Shown here in pieces: positions 17,713-26,454 of a DNA stretch of 64,000 bases (positions are counted from its first letter, which is position 1; every line of letters begins with the position of its first letter). A program made the position numbers and the translations under genes. The stretch is from JAYKJB01 sp035284745 [NCBI: Candidatus Sericytochromatia bacterium] (GTDB taxonomy: Bacteria; Cyanobacteriota; Sericytochromatia; S15B-MN24), in assembly GCA_035284745.1 (NCBI GenBank), contig JAYKIL010000006.1, forward strand, positions 1-64,000, in the 5' to 3' direction. Below the pieces are notes generated by a model. The model was not told where the DNA came from, made no database searches, and worked only from the letters and a program-made list of their open reading frames with translations.

Positions 17713-19017
17713 TTGGGGACCCCGGCTCAACCCAATCATTCGATGACGTGGCTGCTTCAACCCGGCTCTCGGCCCGCTGAGGCTGTAGTCTGGGCAGGAG
17801 GGCGCATACTGAAAGTGCCCCTTATTCCAGCCCCCAATCCGGAGAATTTCCCGGAAGGTCCTGCGCGCGAGGTCGTGCTCACATTGAGCCGTCAACGGGC
17901 AGAATTGTTGACCCACTGGGGAAGCCGCCCCCCGCAGGCAGCGGGGTTTAAAGGGGCACGTGCGTTGAAGGTAAGCCCTCTTTCTGGACGCCGATGGTGT
18001 TTTGAATTACCTGGGGGAGTGGTCCTGGCGTGTCCGCCCGGCTTCATTGAAGGTCTGGATCGCACACAAGTGGCGCAACCCATTAGCCTTGAGGGGGGGC
18101 GTTGGTGGCTGTGGCCAGACCTTCCCTTGGCGGTAGACGTGGGAGACATCTTGGCGGCCGTAGCTGAGGGAGAAACCCACGTTTCCCCGTTACCGAGTGG
18201 CACGCTCAATGTAGGCACGGGGTCTGGTGCGAGCCCCAAACACCCCCAGCCCAGCCCGTCCGGTTCCCCGCCCACGGCACATGCGCCGGGGCCCAGTGAA
18301 TTGCCGAAAGCCGTGACGGCGCCCCCCCAAACGGGGACTACGCTCCCCCCTCAACCTGTGATCATTGAAAGTGGGGCGCCACCCGATTCTGAAAAAACGG
18401 AAAAGGCACCTCTAGCCGCGGAGGCAGACCCCTCCCCCGCATCGAATCCCACCCCCCCTCTGGTCGTTCCCTCCGCGCAGACAAACGTCGAGGCCACGGT
18501 CGAGAAGGATGAGGGACCTCAGTCGCAAAAACCAGACCCTCCCCCTCCTTCCACTCCCCCAGGGGAATCCCGGAATTCCGATGAACCCAAAGTCGATCGC
18601 CGAACGCGGGTGCAATCGGGGTCGGTACAGGGGATGATTCTATTGCACGGTGAGTTCATCGACGAAGACGAACTGGCGCAAATCAATGAAGAGCAGAGAA
18701 AACGAAAGGAGGCAGGGCAAACCGTCGCATTAGGGCAAATGGCCTTGGAATTAGGGATGGTCACCCCTGATCAGTTGCGGTTTGTTATGGCTTTGTCGCG
18801 CAAACTCACAGTGAAAGGCGATGCCCCCAAACCCTTAGCGCTTTTCTTACTCGAACACAACATCATCAGGCCTGTTCCCCTCAGCCACGCCCTCGAACAG
18901 GCTGCCGAGTCGAAATTGCCCATTGAAAAAGTGCTCCTGAACATGAATCTCATCAATGAAGCGGCCCTTAAGACCTTCGTAGACATCCACGAACGCTTCA
19001 GCGTCCGAGCGACCTAA
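17713..19017 (+). CDS. Pro-rich protein with GspE-N-like C-terminal domain
   Basis: 434 residues from TTG 17713, chosen because AGGAGG lies 7 nt upstream. Residues 1-150 form a compact beta-rich region of unknown type; residues about 170-300 are Pro/Ser/Thr-rich linker; the last 130 residues are helical with two repeats of the type LGQMALELGMVTPDQL and ALFLLEHNIIRPVPLSHALE. These resemble the N-terminal MshEN/GspE-II helical domain of type II secretion and type IV pilus ATPases, known to bind cyclic di-GMP in some members. No ATPase domain is attached. Function unknown; the domain link is by pattern only. Confidence 0.65.
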   Translation: MGTPAQPNHSMTWLLQPGSRPAEAVVWAGGRILKVPLIPAPNPENFPEGPAREVVLTLSRQRAELLTHWGSRPPQAAGFKGARALKVSPLSGRRWCFELPGGVVLACPPGFIEGLDRTQVAQPISLEGGRWWLWPDLPLAVDVGDILAAVAEGETHVSPLPSGTLNVGTGSGASPKHPQPSPSGSPPTAHAPGPSELPKAVTAPPQTGTTLPPQPVIIESGAPPDSEKTEKAPLAAEADPSPASNPTPPLVVPSAQTNVEATVEKDEGPQSQKPDPPPPSTPPGESRNSDEPKVDRRTRVQSGSVQGMILLHGEFIDEDELAQINEEQRKRKEAGQTVALGQMALELGMVTPDQLRFVMALSRKLTVKGDAPKPLALFLLEHNIIRPVPLSHALEQAAESKLPIEKVLLNMNLINEAALKTFVDIHERFSVRAT

Positions 19018-19026
19018 ACACCCCCG

Positions 19027-20442
19027 ATGCCGAATCCATCACTTCCTGTAACCTCCGACGAACTCGACGCGTGTCTGCAGGTGCTGCAAAAACTTGTCGA
19101 TCATCGGACCCTCTTTCCGCGTGAACATCGCTTCAGTGGTCTGATTGCAAAAATCTACCGCGAAAGCCGGCGCAACGAAAAACAGCACGAGAAAAAAACA
19201 GCCAAAACACTGGACCGCGAAAGGCAATCTCAAACGGTGATGGTTCAGATTCAGCGAGATGCCTTGCCAATTCCGGCCGCAGCACTGCCGCCTCCGGGCT
19301 ACGTCCCTGAAAGACTTTCTGAACCCGAAACGTGCTACATCTGCAAGACAGACTTCACCGAACTCCATTTCTTCTATCATCTGCTGTGCCCGCGCTGTGC
19401 TGCCTTCAATTTTGAAATGCGCCACCTCCATGCGGACCTTCGTGGTCGGGTTGCGCTCGTCACGGGAGGACGCGTCAAAATTGGACATCAGATGGTCTTG
19501 AGGCTTCTACGAGACGGGGCTCGGGTGATTGTGACCACCCGATTTCCTTACGCCGCCGCGCAACGGTTACACATGGAACCCGATGCCCGCGACTGGCTCC
19601 ACCGCGTACAGATTTATGGCTTGGACCTGCGGAATTTACCCGCGGTTGAAGCCTTCGCAGCACACCTCGAAGCCTCGGAGACACATCTCGACATCATCAT
19701 TCACAACGCGGCCCAGACCATACGGCGTCCCCCGGGATTCTACAAAGAACTCGCTGAACAAGAAATTCATCCCGCGCTGAGTATTCCGGTGGAAGCTCAA
19801 GCATTGGTCAAACAAGAAACGGCCATGCCTCTCATCAAAGCACTCGCGGCGGGTGCAGCCGAACTGCCGGGCGGCCCCGAACTGCTTCCAGTATCGCAAG
19901 ATATTCTGCCAGTGGATCGATTGGCAGACCACGAAGAAAGAGCCGACAGCCGAAACATGAACAGTTGGCTCCTACGACTCGACCAGGTCAGCGCCCCCGA
20001 AATGTTAGAGGTGCAACTCGTGAACACCGTTGCACCGTTCTTGCTCAACGGTCGGCTCAGACATTTATTGAAACGCTCGCCCTTTGCCAGGCGGTTTATT
20101 GTCAATGTTTCGGCCATGGAAGGACAATTCAGTCGGCACAAAACAATCTTTCACCCTCATACCAATATGGCAAAGGCTTCTCTCAATATGATGACTCGAA
20201 CATCGGGTGAAGATTATGCGCGCGACGGCATTTACATGACGAGCGTGGACACAGGTTGGATCACGGATGAAAACCCCACGCCAAAACGCGAAAAAGGACA
20301 AAAGGAACGTGGATTCTTCCCGCCACTCGACATTATGGATGGAATGGCCCGCATCTATCATCCCGTCGCGTGCGGGATCAACGAAGCTGAGTCGCCCTTC
20401 TTTGGCGTTTTCTTGAAAGACTACGCCCCGTGCCCCTGGTGA
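19027..20442 (+). CDS. SDR-family oxidoreductase with N-terminal zinc-ribbon-like motif
   Basis: 471 residues. The first 70 are helical; Cys103, Cys106, Cys121 and Cys124 (CYIC and CPRC) form a likely zinc site; a Rossmann fold follows with LVTGGRVKIG at 144-153 and the conserved IIHNAAQT. The usual catalytic YxxxK is replaced by HPHTNMAKASLNMMTR: the Lys is there but no Tyr is at the -4 position. The LNMMTRTSGEDYARDGIYM stretch and the Asp-Thr-Gly-Trp motif after it keep the SDR fold. A large insert (about 245-310) separates strands. It is probably a divergent SDR subfamily; substrate unknown. The 3' end overlaps the convergent pterin dehydratase gene by 22 bp. Confidence 0.8.
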   Translation: MPNPSLPVTSDELDACLQVLQKLVDHRTLFPREHRFSGLIAKIYRESRRNEKQHEKKTAKTLDRERQSQTVMVQIQRDALPIPAAALPPPGYVPERLSEPETCYICKTDFTELHFFYHLLCPRCAAFNFEMRHLHADLRGRVALVTGGRVKIGHQMVLRLLRDGARVIVTTRFPYAAAQRLHMEPDARDWLHRVQIYGLDLRNLPAVEAFAAHLEASETHLDIIIHNAAQTIRRPPGFYKELAEQEIHPALSIPVEAQALVKQETAMPLIKALAAGAAELPGGPELLPVSQDILPVDRLADHEERADSRNMNSWLLRLDQVSAPEMLEVQLVNTVAPFLLNGRLRHLLKRSPFARRFIVNVSAMEGQFSRHKTIFHPHTNMAKASLNMMTRTSGEDYARDGIYMTSVDTGWITDENPTPKREKGQKERGFFPPLDIMDGMARIYHPVACGINEAESPFFGVFLKDYAPCPW

Positions 20443-20780
20443 CGGTTCTCTAGCAACTCGCTCACTTTAGCGGCCAAAACAAAATCACTCTCGCTCAGAC
20501 CACTGATGGCGTGGGTCCAAATATCGAGCGTGACCTGATTGTAATGAACCACGATATCCGGATGGTGACCCTCAGCCTCTGCAAGTTCGGCCACACGGTT
20601 TACAAACCCCATGGCCGAGACAAAATCCCCAAAGGTAAAACGTCGAGAGAGGCGATGAGGCTCGGTGAGCAAGGCCCACTCATCAATCTCCCGAAGAAGG
20701 CGATCCACCTCCCCGGGCGAAAGCGCAGGAATTGAACCCGAACAAGGGACACAATGCTTGGAGGCCAATTTATCCGGCAC
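20421..20780 (-). CDS. 4a-hydroxytetrahydrobiopterin dehydratase (PhhB/PCD)
   Basis: 119 residues, the usual size for pterin-4a-carbinolamine dehydratase, which recycles the pterin cofactor of aromatic amino acid hydroxylases. It has the active-site histidine region AEAEGHHPDIVVHYNQVTLD and the C-terminal ISGLSESDFVLAAKVSEL. It starts at GTG 20780 with AAGGGG upstream. No aromatic hydroxylase gene is nearby; such orphan copies are common and may serve other pterin reactions. Confidence 0.9.
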   Translation of the reverse strand: MPDKLASKHCVPCSGSIPALSPGEVDRLLREIDEWALLTEPHRLSRRFTFGDFVSAMGFVNRVAELAEAEGHHPDIVVHYNQVTLDIWTHAISGLSESDFVLAAKVSELLENRHQGHGA

Positions 20781-20798
20781 GATGGGAACCCCTTCTTA

Positions 20799-20814
20799 CG
20801 GGTTCTTGAACCCG
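20799..20814. promoter_or_regulatory. 16-bp palindrome upstream of pterin dehydratase
   Basis: CGGGTTCTTGAACCCG is a perfect inverted repeat (7-bp arms, 2-nt centre) 19 bp upstream of the GTG of the pterin dehydratase gene and 67 bp from the divergent gene at 20881. It could be an operator; no terminal T-run supports a terminator. Confidence 0.3.
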
Positions 20815-20880
20815 CAAACCGAGAATAGCGTGTACAACTATAACAGGTCCTCCTGACGATACTCACCCTGGTGCCTTGCC

Positions 20881-21393
20881 TTGCCTACCGATTTTTCTCC
20901 TCCTCAGGCTACCCCGCCTTGGCACGACGCTTTTCTAAGCGCCGGGCACCGCGTAGGCCACTCACACCTGCCCGGCAACGAGCACCCTCTGTTTGGCTTC
21001 CTACAAAGGGTCCTGGTTCATCTGAACCAACAAGGCATTTCAGCAGGCTTGCTGTTTCCCAAAATCGATGGAAGGTCCTATGAGCCCATTTTCGACTATG
21101 TGGATACCGATGGAACGATTTGGGTCTTGCGTGTCGGCCCGGAACCAGGTCAGGTGCGCTATTTGCCCGAGTGGTTCATCGAAGAAGACTTGGGTGATCC
21201 CGAAATGACCTACTACCGAGCCACACCAGAGAGCGTACCCAAAATACTTGCGTCTTTTCTCGACAGTTTAATGTTCCTCAGAAAAAAGCAATTGACGAGC
21301 CTGCCTCATTCCCGCGGCGATGACGTCCTTCAATGCGACAGACAGGCAGACGGTCAGGCAGGCGAGGACGCCGCCCCTGACGTCACCGCGTGA
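20881..21393 (+). CDS. Conserved-looking hypothetical protein
   Basis: 170 residues from TTG 20881; the start is uncertain because no good ribosome site is visible. It is acidic and soluble, with aromatic-rich segments ([31 protein letters not shown]). I do not recognise a family. The last 40 bp overlap the 3' end of trxB on the other strand. Confidence 0.5.
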   Translation: MPTDFSPPQATPPWHDAFLSAGHRVGHSHLPGNEHPLFGFLQRVLVHLNQQGISAGLLFPKIDGRSYEPIFDYVDTDGTIWVLRVGPEPGQVRYLPEWFIEEDLGDPEMTYYRATPESVPKILASFLDSLMFLRKKQLTSLPHSRGDDVLQCDRQADGQAGEDAAPDVTA

Positions 21394-22313
21394 GCGTGAG
21401 CCGCAAGCCACCGTTCCGCATCGATGGCCGCCATACACCCAGTTCCCGCCGCGGTGACCGCTTGCCGATACACCGAATCTGCCACATCACCGGCCGCAAA
21501 AACCCCTTCAACGCTGGTCCGGGTAGAGCCGGGTGTCACCAAGATGTACCCATTTTCATCCAAATCTACTTGGCCGCTGAATAGCGCCGTCGTGGGCTTA
21601 TGGCCGATCGCAATAAAAACCCCCTGCACAGGCAATTCGCTGGTAACGCCCGTCTGCGCGTCCCGCAAGCGGACGCCGCTCACGAGGTCATCCCCCAGAA
21701 TTTCATCAATCACACTGTTCCAGCGAAATTCGATCTTCGGATTATCAAAGGCTCGCTGTTGCATAATTTTGCTGGCCCGCAAGGAATCTCTCCGATGAAC
21801 GACGGTCACCTTCGCACACATTTGGGCCAAATAATTGGCTTCTTCCATGGCAGTATCCCCGCCCCCAACGACGACCACCTCTTTGCCCCGAAAGAAAAAA
21901 CCATCGCAGGTGGCGCAGGCAGAAACGCCTCGCCCTTGCATCCTGTCTTCCGATGGCAATCCGAGCCATTGAGCCACGGCCCCTGTCGCAATAATCACGG
22001 CGCGGGCTTGAAACAGGGTTCCCTTACTGTCCCACAGGCGAAACGGTCGAGTCGAGAAATCGACCCGAGAAATCAAGTCTGAAATCAGTTCAGTGCCGAA
22101 ACGCGCTGCCTGACCCCGAAAACGCTGCATCAAATCCGGCCCCGTCAGCGGATCAGCAAAGCCAGGATAATTTTCAACGTCCGTGGTGATCATTAACTGG
22201 CCGCCCGGTTGAGGGCCTTCAAACATCACAGGGGACAGATTGGCCCGGGCAGCGTAAATCGCCGCCGTGTAACCGGCCGGCCCTGCGCCGACAATGATGA
22301 CATTATGAATCAC
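21354..22313 (-). CDS. trxB: Thioredoxin reductase
   Basis: 319 residues. This FAD enzyme reduces thioredoxin with NADPH. It has [14 protein letters not shown] for FAD at the N-terminus, the redox pair in [18 protein letters not shown] for NADPH, and [14 protein letters not shown] near the C-terminus. I chose GTG 22313 because AAGGAG lies 7 nt upstream; a longer frame to 22382 lies inside the regulator gene. It overlaps the end of the Fur-family gene by 11 bp, which implies translational coupling and a shared msrA-regulator-trxB operon. Confidence 0.94.
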   Translation of the reverse strand: MIHNVIIVGAGPAGYTAAIYAARANLSPVMFEGPQPGGQLMITTDVENYPGFADPLTGPDLMQRFRGQAARFGTELISDLISRVDFSTRPFRLWDSKGTLFQARAVIIATGAVAQWLGLPSEDRMQGRGVSACATCDGFFFRGKEVVVVGGGDTAMEEANYLAQMCAKVTVVHRRDSLRASKIMQQRAFDNPKIEFRWNSVIDEILGDDLVSGVRLRDAQTGVTSELPVQGVFIAIGHKPTTALFSGQVDLDENGYILVTPGSTRTSVEGVFAAGDVADSVYRQAVTAAGTGCMAAIDAERWLAAHAHAVTSGAASSPA

Positions 22314-22755
22314 ATCCAGGCTCCTTGAATGAATCGATCGTTCCCCGCGTACCAATAACCACCGCAGTGGCGCTATGAACACAATACTCGCGCCCTAGTG
22401 CAACGGTGAGTTGAACCGACTCAAGGGGCAAGTCATAAACCGCCCCGGATTTGGCATCAAGAAAATGGTGATGGGGCTGCATGTTACTATCGAACACAAT
22501 CGCATCTCGATCCGGCAAGCGTAGCTCTTTCAACAACCCCGCCGAGACGAACACTTTCAGAGTGTTATAGACGGTTGCCAGGCTTATTTTCGGAAAATTC
22601 TTATCCACCCACGCCTTGACCTGCTCCGCGGTGGGGTGGTCAGCATCACACAAAACATAGCGCCCGATAGCAATGCGTTGGGCCGTTGGTTGAACACCAC
22701 AGCCACGCAACACACGCTCTATTTCCATCGGAGACAAACAGGTCGCTCTGCCCAT
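22303..22755 (-). CDS. Fur/PerR-family regulator
   Basis: 150 residues from ATG 22755; the frame is open to 22821 but that would place the operator-like palindrome inside the gene. It has the Fur winged helix ([12 protein letters not shown], then [20 protein letters not shown]) and the metal-sensing QPHHHF at 93-98, but none of the CxxC zinc pairs of most Fur and PerR proteins. That pattern is closer to Irr or cysteine-poor PerR types. Sitting between methionine sulfoxide reductase and thioredoxin reductase, with a PerR-like box just upstream, it is best read as a peroxide- or haem/iron-responsive repressor that controls its own operon. Confidence 0.85.
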   Translation of the reverse strand: MGRATCLSPMEIERVLRGCGVQPTAQRIAIGRYVLCDADHPTAEQVKAWVDKNFPKISLATVYNTLKVFVSAGLLKELRLPDRDAIVFDSNMQPHHHFLDAKSGAVYDLPLESVQLTVALGREYCVHSATAVVIGTRGTIDSFKEPGCDS

Positions 22756-22761
22756 ACACTT

Positions 22762-22774
22762 TAGAATAATTCTA
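22762..22774. promoter_or_regulatory. PerR/Fur-box-like palindrome
   Basis: TAGAATAATTCTA is a perfect 6-1-6 inverted repeat. With one flanking base each side it fits the PerR-box pattern TTAnAATnATTnTAn. It lies 6 bp upstream of the regulator ATG at 22755 and downstream of the msrA stop, so it would control regulator and trxB independently of msrA. Confidence 0.65.
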
Positions 22775-22833
22775 GGGTTTGAATTTGTAAAGAATCGAAC
22801 CCCAAACTCCGGTATTCCCAAACAGGCTGAATA

Positions 22834-23376
22834 TCAAGGTTTGGGAACTAAAAATTCTGCGAATCGCTGTCTGAATTTTGCCACTTTCGGAGCAACGACC
22901 GCTCGGCAGTAGGGTTGTTGAGGATTCCGCTCAAAGTAATTCTGATGGTAAGCCTCCGCAGGCCAAAAAGCATCTACGGGTCTTATCTCAGTCACAATCG
23001 GCGCAGAGAAGACATCATTCGATGCGAGCTGTGCTCGCACCTCGGTGGCTATCCGGTTCTGCGCATCCGAGTGAAAAAAGATCACTGAGCGATACTGTGT
23101 CCCCACATCATTTCCTTGCCGGTCAGGCGTGGTGGGGTCGTGGGTCGCGAAAAAGATATTCACCAACGTCTCGTAGCCAATAATTTCAGGGTCAAATTCA
23201 ATCTGAATGACCTCCGCATGCCCTGTCTCTCCCCGACACACCGCCTCGTAGGTCGGGGCAACGGATGCTCCCCCTGAGTATCCCGATACGACCCCCATCA
23301 CCCCCCTCACTGAGAGGAAAACCGCCTCCGTACACCAGAAACACCCTCCACCAAAGGTCGCTATTTCTTTCGTCAT
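22834..23376 (-). CDS. msrA: Peptide methionine sulfoxide reductase A
   Basis: 180 residues from ATG 23376, which has AAGGTGA upstream; the longer frame to 23514 overlaps the divergent lipoprotein gene. MsrA reduces methionine-S-sulfoxide in proteins with electrons from thioredoxin. The catalytic GCFWC is at residues 11-15, followed by GVMGVVSGYSGG, GHAEVIQIEFDP and FFATHDPTTPDRQGNDVGTQYRS. It is in line with the Fur-family regulator and trxB, which would supply its reductant; the three form a coherent oxidative-repair set. Confidence 0.95.
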   Translation of the reverse strand: MTKEIATFGGGCFWCTEAVFLSVRGVMGVVSGYSGGASVAPTYEAVCRGETGHAEVIQIEFDPEIIGYETLVNIFFATHDPTTPDRQGNDVGTQYRSVIFFHSDAQNRIATEVRAQLASNDVFSAPIVTEIRPVDAFWPAEAYHQNYFERNPQQPYCRAVVAPKVAKFRQRFAEFLVPKP

Positions 23377-23499
23377 CGGAGATTCACCTTTCAGTTTGTT
23401 GGGGACGCCCCAGGAAGCGATGCCACTGTCGCCGCCCGTTTGCGCGCCACAAGAAGCCAGACTCGTTTCAGTGAGGCATCGCCGTGGTACGGAACCGAT

Positions 23500-26343
23500 A
23501 TGAATAGGCATCAACGTTCTTTATTTAGTGCGTTGACCCTCGCGTTCTTTGTTGGTGCATGCTCAGGCTCACTGACATCCGCGCCTTTCGATGCAGCGCG
23601 TCAGAAAGGGGCATCAAAGAGCCCCATAAAGCGAGCGACGCCCCCTTTGGAGAGCATCCAGGGCGCGGCCTCCGGAAGCATTCTACGCTTCATTCCTCAA
23701 ACGAACAACACGGTCCAACTGACTGGAAAGGCCAAACTCCTCTCGGATCAGGGAGGAAGCTTGCTCTCGGACCAAGGCGGAAGTCTTGTGTCTAACAACA
23801 GTTCGGGAATCATCAGCAATCGCACAGGCAATCTCCTCGGGAAAGCCAAATTTAATCTGCGTCAACACAGTTCTGCTGAAGTCCTCCTGGCAGACGCCGT
23901 GGTCACGCTCCAGGACGCAGCCGGTCGAGTCCTGGTCAACGACCGCGGAGAGGCGCTTTCAGGTCAAACAGATCAAGCGGGAGGATTCACGCTATCGGCG
24001 AGCCTGCCGGATGAGAATTTGGTGCTTCGAATCGGCCTTTGGCACGGCGGCGAATTGATGGCGATTGTCGGCAAACAGAGCGCAAAGGCGCGGACAATCG
24101 ACATCGATACGGCTTCTACCCTGGGTGCCTCCTACGTATTACAGCAATACGTTCGTGGAGACCAAGCCACTTTTGACAAGCTTCCGCCGGTCGAAGCGGA
24201 GCGCTTGCGTAAAGAAATTGCAGCCGTCGTGCCCCTCTTGGAGGCCCCCCCTTCTTATCAAGCCGCTGAGTCTGTCTCCCTCACAACCAAGCTGCGGGCC
24301 AAAGCCCCCGGGTTGAACGCCGCACTGCAAGATATTGAAGTGCTGATGTTGGGCGGGCTGGGCAACGGAAAACGCGCCGATGAAACTCCACTCAACCGCC
24401 CCCGCACAATATTTCAGGGGCGGGGGGGGGAACTTTATATCGGCGAAGATGACTTCGGACGTATTCGGCGCGTCGAGAACGATGGAAAGATGACGACCTT
24501 CGCCGATGGACGCGGGGGCCTCGTGCCAGATAACTTCCCGCGACTCTCAAGTTTGGTCCAAGGACCCGGGGACGGTTTATTCGTGGTAAGTCGCGCACGG
24601 CGCAAAGTTTTTCTCATCACCCCGGGAAAAGACCCCGTAGCGGTCGTGGGAAACGGAGAGGTCGAGGGCGTGTCTTTCCTGGAAGGACCGGCCAACCAGA
24701 CGGCGTGTTTGCCCTATGCAGCCGCTTATGATCCGCAACGGGACCAACTGTGGGTGGCTCAACGGGAAGACACCATTGGAGGGCGCAGTCTCCCGAATCG
24801 CTTGTTTAGGGTCGACGCGTCCGGCAATCTCAGTTTGGTGCCCCTGCCGGCGGGAAAGGAGACGGAAGCGATCTCATCGCTGGCTGTCGCGGCGGATGGT
24901 AGCGTTTTCCTCATACAGGGGCGGTATTTGCATCGCTTGCCGCTTGCGGGTGAGTGGGTCGAAAAATCCGACAATTTGCAGGTCAAGCACGGCAGTGTCA
25001 CGCCTCTGCCCGACGGGGCTCTCCTCATCGCAGAGGATGCCGCAGGTCGAGTCATCAAGTTCACCCGCGAGGGGCAAATCATTGAAATTCCGGGGCCCTC
25101 AGACCCTGCTCTGGCTTTGAGGGAACCGGTGAGTGCAGTGCTCGGAGCCAGTGGTGCGCTCCTTGTCGCCGACTACGCCACGAATCTCATCCTCGATCGC
25201 TCGGCCGACGGTGTTTGGCGCCGCTTCGCAGGTGCAAATGCTCTGGTACAAACGAGCCAGGGTCAATACACATTCAATACCCCGGCCGGGATCGCCTTCG
25301 ACGCTGAGAACCGCATGCTGGTCTCCGAAAGCTCGGGGCATGCCATTAAGCGTCTCGACGGAACGCGTTTGGCGGTCATCGCGGGCGGGGCACCCGGTTA
25401 TACAGGAGACAACGGACCCGCCGGCCAGGCAACCCTCAACTTCCCGGGCCCCTTGGTCTACCATCAAGCGACCCTATACGTCTCAGACGTCTCCAATGGG
25501 GCGATTCGAGCCATTGACGAGAGTGGCTTCATTACGACGCGGGTGGGAGGTAACACAAGCAAAAAAATGGCGCCCATCGGCGCTGAGCAAACGATTCCGG
25601 CGATGTCCGTGCACCTCGATCGAACGGGTCAGATCGCCGTGGGGCCAGATGGCACAATTTATTGGACAGCCTTCCGTCTCAACCAAATTTACCGGTGCTC
25701 GCCAGAAGGTGAAATACGCTTGCTTGCGGGTGCACCCGTCGGCCCCGGGTTCCTCCCGCCTGAGGCGCCAGACGGCCCGGCATACGACATCGCACTCGCC
25801 GCGCCCTTTGGCCTGGCCTTCAAGCCGGGGGAACCAGAAAACCTTTATTTTTCGGAGCTCGCCAATTGCCGTGTTCGCTGCATCAGGGGAATTCGGGGCA
25901 ACACCCCCTCCGTGGAGACGGTGGCGGGAATTGGTCGCATCGCCACCCTTTTGAAAGTGGCCCAACCCCCCGGCTGGGAGAGCCAAGATACGGCGATTCC
26001 TGCCCTGCAGGCCGCCCTTGTCCTGCCCACAGGCTTGGCATTTGATGCCCGCGGAACGATGTACGTGGGAGAAGGGGGGTCCGCGAATCTTTCAGACTTT
26101 GGTGGCGCTCTCGACTTTCTGGCGGGCCTCCGCCTGGAAAAGACAGCGGCTCGTATCCGAACCATCGATCACACAGGGATCATTCGCACCCTCGTGGGGC
26201 CCGGTGGAAAGCTCCACGCCAATCCCAACGAGGAGGGCGCGTTTGGCTTGCCCACGATGATGACTTTCGACGGTCAGGGACGACTGGCCGTTGTGGACAC
26301 TCGAAACAACAGTGTGCGGATCATTCCGGCCGAGGCTCTCTAA
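23500..26343 (+). CDS. Large lipoprotein with octapeptide repeats and NHL beta-propeller
   Basis: 947 residues from ATG 23500. The signal MNRHQRSLFSALTLAFFVGAC gives a lipidated Cys21. Residues 80-119 carry tandem eight-residue repeats (LLSDQGGS, LLSDQGGS, LVSNNSSG, IISNRTGN), a likely short beta-solenoid. About 120-200 is a carboxypeptidase-regulatory-like beta-sandwich (VTLQDAAGRVLVNDRGEAL). From about 285 onward come NHL-type propeller blades with recurring VAVAADGSVF, GIAFDAENRMLVSE and GYTGDNGPAGQATLNFPGP, the last being the typical NHL opening. No enzyme motif is seen. It is probably an exposed binding scaffold. A run of nine G is at 24422-24430. Confidence 0.85.
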   Translation: MNRHQRSLFSALTLAFFVGACSGSLTSAPFDAARQKGASKSPIKRATPPLESIQGAASGSILRFIPQTNNTVQLTGKAKLLSDQGGSLLSDQGGSLVSNNSSGIISNRTGNLLGKAKFNLRQHSSAEVLLADAVVTLQDAAGRVLVNDRGEALSGQTDQAGGFTLSASLPDENLVLRIGLWHGGELMAIVGKQSAKARTIDIDTASTLGASYVLQQYVRGDQATFDKLPPVEAERLRKEIAAVVPLLEAPPSYQAAESVSLTTKLRAKAPGLNAALQDIEVLMLGGLGNGKRADETPLNRPRTIFQGRGGELYIGEDDFGRIRRVENDGKMTTFADGRGGLVPDNFPRLSSLVQGPGDGLFVVSRARRKVFLITPGKDPVAVVGNGEVEGVSFLEGPANQTACLPYAAAYDPQRDQLWVAQREDTIGGRSLPNRLFRVDASGNLSLVPLPAGKETEAISSLAVAADGSVFLIQGRYLHRLPLAGEWVEKSDNLQVKHGSVTPLPDGALLIAEDAAGRVIKFTREGQIIEIPGPSDPALALREPVSAVLGASGALLVADYATNLILDRSADGVWRRFAGANALVQTSQGQYTFNTPAGIAFDAENRMLVSESSGHAIKRLDGTRLAVIAGGAPGYTGDNGPAGQATLNFPGPLVYHQATLYVSDVSNGAIRAIDESGFITTRVGGNTSKKMAPIGAEQTIPAMSVHLDRTGQIAVGPDGTIYWTAFRLNQIYRCSPEGEIRLLAGAPVGPGFLPPEAPDGPAYDIALAAPFGLAFKPGEPENLYFSELANCRVRCIRGIRGNTPSVETVAGIGRIATLLKVAQPPGWESQDTAIPALQAALVLPTGLAFDARGTMYVGEGGSANLSDFGGALDFLAGLRLEKTAARIRTIDHTGIIRTLVGPGGKLHANPNEEGAFGLPTMMTFDGQGRLAVVDTRNNSVRIIPAEAL
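23737..23832 (+). repeat. Tandem 24-bp coding repeat (octapeptide)
   Basis: Four consecutive 24-bp units encode LLSDQGGS, LLSDQGGS, LVSNNSSG and IISNRTGN. The first two are identical in protein and differ slightly in DNA. A fifth, more diverged unit (LLGKAKFN) follows. Confidence 0.8.
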
Positions 26344-26454
26344 AGCCTAAAAACCTTCAAAGCGAGCATTGACGGTATCTGAACCCGTTAGATCGATGCC
26401 GTCATTTGTTTAAACCCGGCCACCGAGGGTATCCTGAAGGGGGGGGTATGAGCC

